From CAYSLC01 sp964431545 (GTDB lineage: Bacteria; Desulfobacterota; Desulfobacteria; Desulfobacterales; JAABSP01): a stretch of 34,672 nucleotides of DNA. The stretch spans positions 1 to 34,672 of the forward strand of contig CAYSLC010000030.1 of NCBI GenBank assembly GCA_964431545.1. Direction: 5' to 3'. The notes under the pieces are model-generated. The model worked only from the letters and a program-made list of their open reading frames with translations. It was not told the DNA's origin and did no database searches. Each line of letters opens with the position of its first letter. Positions within the stretch are counted from its first letter, which is position 1. Both the position numbers and the translations under genes were made by a program. This document shows, one piece after another, positions 31,572-34,672 of this stretch.

Positions 31572-32975
31572 ATGGCGGTGAAACGGGGACAGGAGCTGGA
31601 ACTCGATGTGGAGAACGTCGCCTTCGGCGGCAAGGGGCTGACCCGTGTCGACGGCATGGCGGTCTTCGTGGACGGCGCAGTCCCCGGAGACCGGGTCCGG
31701 GTCCGGATCGCCCGAAAGAAGAAAAGCCACGCCGAGGCCCGGGTCCTGGATCTGCTCACCCCGTCGCCGGATCGGGTTCCGGCGCCCTGTCCCTACAGCG
31801 GCCACTGCGGCGGCTGCAAATGGCAGTTCCTCGATTACCGGAAACAGCTCGAATACAAACGGCGGCACGTGGCCGAGTCCCTGGAGCACATCGGGCTGGT
31901 GAGGGAGGTGCCGGTCCATCCCACCCTTCCTTCGGACCGGGTCTTCGAATACCGGAACAAGATGGAGTTTTCCTGTGCCGACCGGCGGTGGCTGATGCCT
32001 TCGGAGCTGGGGCGGGAGGAGATTCCCACGGATTTCGCCCTGGGCCTTCACGTGCCGGGGACCTACCATAAGGTCCTGGACATCGACGCCTGCCTGCTCC
32101 AGCCGGAGCTGGGAAACCGAATCCTGGCGGAGGGCCGGGCTTTCATGAAAGCCTCGCCGCTGCCCCCCTACGGCCTGCGCAGCCATGAGGGGTTCTGGCG
32201 GTTTTTGATGCTACGCCATTCGGTGGCCCGGAACCAATGGATGGTCAACCTTATCACCGCCGCCGAGGACCGGCCGGCGGTGGCGCCCCTGGCCGCGGCC
32301 CTCCGTGACAAGTATCCGGAGATCGTCTCCGTGGTCAACAACATCACCGCAAGAAAGGCGGGGATCGCCGTGGGGGAGTACGAGATCCCCCTGGCCGGGG
32401 AATCGGTGATCCGGGACCGGATCGGGGAACGGCTGTTCGAGATCTCGGCCAACTCCTTCTTCCAGACCAACACCCGAGGAGCCGAAAGCCTCTACGGAGT
32501 GGTGAGAGCCTATTCCCGACTGACCGGCGCGGAGCGGGTGGCCGATCTTTATTGCGGCACGGGGACCATCGGCATCTTCCTTTCCGGGGAGGCCGCGTCC
32601 GTGGTGGGCTTGGAGATCGTGGAGAGCGCCGTGGCCGACGCCGAGAACAACAGACGGGTCAACGGCGTGAAGAATTGCCGGTTCGTCCACGGGGACATCC
32701 GGGAGAGCCTTGGGGCCATCGGCGAACCTCCGGATGTGATGATCATCGATCCGCCCCGGGACGGCATGCACAAGGACGTCCTCAAAGGGGTAATGGAGAT
32801 CGCGCCGGAGCGCCTGGTCTACGTCTCCTGCAATCCGGCCACCCTGGCGAGGGACATCTTTTCCCTCAAAGACCGCTATGAGGTGGCCGAGGTCCAGCCG
32901 GTGGATCTCTTTCCCCATACCTGGCACATCGAGTCGGTGGCTCGGCTTCGGCGAAAACAACCGATTGCAGGATAG
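31572..32975 (+). CDS. rlmD: RlmD/TrmA-family RNA uracil-C5 methyltransferase
   Basis: This 467-residue class I methyltransferase methylates C5 of a uridine, most likely U1939 of 23S rRNA. An N-terminal TRAM domain lies at about 1-62. It is followed by the [4Fe-4S] ligands C73, C79 and C82 (PCPYSGHCGGC), with the fourth probably C174 (DACLLQ). The SAM site is DLYCGTGTIG (about 325-334), and IIDPPRDGMH and the catalytic Cys C420 in YVSCNPATLA are present. RlmD, RlmCD and TrmA share this layout. The iron-sulfur site favours RlmD-like, but the exact target base is inferred. GAGGGG upstream supports ATG 31572. Confidence 0.88.
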   Translation: MAVKRGQELELDVENVAFGGKGLTRVDGMAVFVDGAVPGDRVRVRIARKKKSHAEARVLDLLTPSPDRVPAPCPYSGHCGGCKWQFLDYRKQLEYKRRHVAESLEHIGLVREVPVHPTLPSDRVFEYRNKMEFSCADRRWLMPSELGREEIPTDFALGLHVPGTYHKVLDIDACLLQPELGNRILAEGRAFMKASPLPPYGLRSHEGFWRFLMLRHSVARNQWMVNLITAAEDRPAVAPLAAALRDKYPEIVSVVNNITARKAGIAVGEYEIPLAGESVIRDRIGERLFEISANSFFQTNTRGAESLYGVVRAYSRLTGAERVADLYCGTGTIGIFLSGEAASVVGLEIVESAVADAENNRRVNGVKNCRFVHGDIRESLGAIGEPPDVMIIDPPRDGMHKDVLKGVMEIAPERLVYVSCNPATLARDIFSLKDRYEVAEVQPVDLFPHTWHIESVARLRRKQPIAG

Positions 32976-33001
32976 GTCGGTTTTGGGTGACCCCCGCAAG
33001 G

Positions 33002-33068
33002 CGTTTCCCGGCGTCCGCCCCTCCCGCGCCGCGGGGGAGTTCAGCCCCCGCGTACTCTTCGGGAAACG
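33002..33068. repeat. Nested inverted repeat, terminator or leader structure
   Basis: An outer stem, CGTTTCCCG (33002-33010) with CGGGAAACG (33060-33068), encloses a perfect inner hairpin, CGCGGGGG (33030-33037) with CCCCCGCG (33045-33052), loop AGTTCAG. It lies 27 bp after the methyltransferase stop, so it probably ends that transcript, though no U-tract is present. Two nested perfect stems of nine and eight pairs are unlikely by chance. Confidence 0.55.
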
Positions 33069-33097
33069 AAAGTTTTCACGATCTCCAAAAAAAAAGC

Positions 33098-33124
33098 TTG
33101 ACAGAAATGGATCGGCAATATATT
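33098..33124 (+). promoter_or_regulatory. Promoter of the glpD gene
   Basis: A consensus -35 TTGACA (33098-33103) follows an A-tract (33087-33095). A -10-like TATATT (33119-33124) sits 15 bp further; TATTCA at 17 bp is an alternative. The A-run just upstream could act as an UP element. Confidence 0.55.
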
Positions 33125-33129
33125 CATAC

Positions 33130-33141
33130 GTACAGTTGTAC
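33130..33141. promoter_or_regulatory. 12-bp palindrome at the glpD transcription start region
   Basis: GTACA-GT-TGTAC (33130-33141) begins five bases after the -10 box, where a bound repressor would block initiation. The regulator is not identifiable; a glycerol-3-phosphate or redox-responsive repressor would fit the gene. Confidence 0.4.
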
Positions 33142-33252
33142 AGACAAGCGAACATATGGATGGCCAGGGCACCGCCCAGAGCCTCCGAGGAAAAATGGCA
33201 ACGTCAGATCCGCCCCGGCATCGGGGCGGAAACCCAAAAAAAAGGAGGGTAT

Positions 33253-34672
33253 ATGAATCGTCAAGAGTCCATCCAGAACCTGGAATCCTACGGCGGCTAC
33301 TGGGACTTCATCGTCATCGGCGGCGGGGCCACCGGCCTGGGCGTCGCCGTGGACGCCGCGTCCCGGGGGTACAAGACCCTGCTGCTGGAACAGCACGATT
33401 TTTCCAAGGGGACATCGAGCCGGTCCACCAAGCTGGTCCACGGCGGGGTCCGGTACCTGCGCCAGGGCAACATCTCCCTGGTGCTGGAGGCCCTCCACGA
33501 GCGCGGTCTTCTCATCCGCAACGCCCCCCATCTGGTGAGCAACCAGGCCTTCATCGTCCCCAACTACGAATGGTGGGACGGCCCCTTCTACGGCGCCGGC
33601 ATGAAGGTCTACGATCTTTTGGCCGGGAAGCTGGGGCTGGGGCCCTCCAAGCATCTCTCCAAGGAAGAGACCCTGAAGCGGATTCCCACCCTTGAACCCG
33701 AGGGGTTGCGCGGCGGCGTCGTCTACTACGACGGCCAGTTCGACGACTCCCGCCTGGCGGTCAACCTGGCCCAGACCATGGCCGAACACGGCGGCGCACC
33801 CATCAATTATATGAAAGCGACCGGCTTCACCCGCTCGGGCGAGATGATCGACGGGGTCCTGGCCAAAGACATGGAGAGCGGCAAGGAATACGAGATCCGC
33901 GGCCGGGTGGTGGTCAACGCCACCGGCGTCTTCACCGACAGCGTCCTCCGGATGGAAAACCCCGAGGCCAAGCCCATCATCGCCCCCAGCCAGGGGGTCC
34001 ACCTGATCCTCGATAATGAGTTCCTCCCCGGCGATTCGGCCATCATGGTCCCCCAGACCGCCGACGGCCGGGTCCTCTTCGCCGTGCCCTGGCACGACAA
34101 GGTGGTGGTGGGCACCACCGACACGCCGGTGGACGACGTGAGCCTGGAGCCCCGGGCCCTGGAAGAGGAGATCAAGTTCATCCTCGACCACGCCGCCATC
34201 TACATGTCCAAGGACCCCGACCGGAAGGATGTCAGGAGCGTCTTCGCCGGCCTCCGGCCCCTGGTCAAGGCGGGCGAGGGGGACAGCACCGCCTCCATCT
34301 CCCGGGACCACTACCTGGTGGTCTCCGAATCGGGGCTCGTGACCATTACCGGCGGCAAATGGACCACCTACCGGAAGATGGCCGAGGACACCGTCAACCA
34401 GGCCATGCTGGTGGCGGGCCTGGACGAGCGGGAGTGCGTGACCAAGAAGCTCCGGATCCACGGGTGGCTGAAGCACTTCGACAAGAACGATCCCCTCCAC
34501 TACTACGGCTCCGACGCCATCCACATCAAGAAACTGATCAAGGCCGACCCCGCCATGGGCGAGAAGCTCCACGACGACCTCCCCTATATCAAGGCCGAGG
34601 TGGTCTGGTCCGTCCGGTCCGAAATGGCCCGGACGGTAGAAGATTTTCTCGCCCGCCGCAGCCGGGCCCTGC
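33253..34672 (+). CDS. glpD: FAD-dependent glycerol-3-phosphate dehydrogenase, 3' end cut off
   Basis: The first 473 codons of a GlpD/GlpA-type dehydrogenase, which oxidises glycerol 3-phosphate to dihydroxyacetone phosphate and passes electrons to quinones, are visible. The FAD dinucleotide-binding motif is at residues 21-30 (VIGGGATGLG). Family motifs SSRSTKLVHGGVRYL, VVNATGVFTD, PWHDKVVVGTTDTP, FAGLRPLV and TGGKWTTYRKMA are all present. The C-terminal helical cap begins near VVWSVRSEMART, so probably only a few dozen residues are missing. ATG 33253 follows AAAGGAGGGT. The gene has its own promoter and operator-like site in the 277-bp gap upstream. Confidence 0.93.
   Translation, partial: MNRQESIQNLESYGGYWDFIVIGGGATGLGVAVDAASRGYKTLLLEQHDFSKGTSSRSTKLVHGGVRYLRQGNISLVLEALHERGLLIRNAPHLVSNQAFIVPNYEWWDGPFYGAGMKVYDLLAGKLGLGPSKHLSKEETLKRIPTLEPEGLRGGVVYYDGQFDDSRLAVNLAQTMAEHGGAPINYMKATGFTRSGEMIDGVLAKDMESGKEYEIRGRVVVNATGVFTDSVLRMENPEAKPIIAPSQGVHLILDNEFLPGDSAIMVPQTADGRVLFAVPWHDKVVVGTTDTPVDDVSLEPRALEEEIKFILDHAAIYMSKDPDRKDVRSVFAGLRPLVKAGEGDSTASISRDHYLVVSESGLVTITGGKWTTYRKMAEDTVNQAMLVAGLDERECVTKKLRIHGWLKHFDKNDPLHYYGSDAIHIKKLIKADPAMGEKLHDDLPYIKAEVVWSVRSEMARTVEDFLARRSRAL

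Overview
The window is about 34.7 kb of GC-rich DNA (third codon positions overwhelmingly G or C). It looks like the chromosome of an anaerobic deltaproteobacterium in the Desulfobacterota sense. The clues are a complete moxR/bat operon, a NIL-domain ferredoxin next to mnmA, a LysM/TPR lipoprotein, CFI-box and choice-of-anchor type C-termini, and secreted PKD, EF-hand and FG-GAP proteins. Taxonomy is inferred from gene style only. No rRNA, tRNA, CRISPR array or intact insertion sequence was seen.

Layout. 1-7631 (+) is a tightly overlapped operon for the Bat aerotolerance/envelope-stress complex: moxR (partial), DUF58, DUF4381-like, batA, a batB-batC fusion, batD and batE. A convergent LysM/TPR lipoprotein gene follows (7654-8685, -). 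After an 842-bp gene-free leader comes a three-gene set (9528-16329, +): a periplasmic FecR-domain protein, a secreted 1398-residue mosaic protein and a TPR protein with an outer-membrane beta-barrel. I regard this set as the best candidate for an undescribed export or surface-display system. 16330-16848 holds hairpins, a decayed flavodoxin-family reductase gene (-) and a near-perfect 17-bp palindrome.

16849-21319 (+) is housekeeping: cupin, NUDIX hydrolase, Smr-domain protein, then NIL-ferredoxin, mnmA and mtaB. The last three form a tRNA sulfur-modification cluster in which MnmA has a CxxC plus distant Cys, as in iron-sulfur-dependent thiolases. 21320-22025 is a palindrome-rich regulatory gap. 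22026-29390 (+) is an island of four secreted proteins: EF-hand plus tandem 'GWN...GYW' modules; six PKD-like repeats with a CFI-box tail; a seven-repeat FG-GAP propeller fused to a papain protease and a dockerin-like tail; and a small dockerin-like protein. The second and fourth share an N-terminal domain, and the first shares its C-terminal module with the giant protein of the FecR locus. The two regions may therefore belong to one extracellular programme.

29533-32975 carries an amidohydrolase, a convergently overlapping alpha/beta hydrolase (-) and an RlmD-type rRNA methyltransferase. A nested inverted repeat, a promoter and an operator-like site precede glpD (33253 to the window end, partial).
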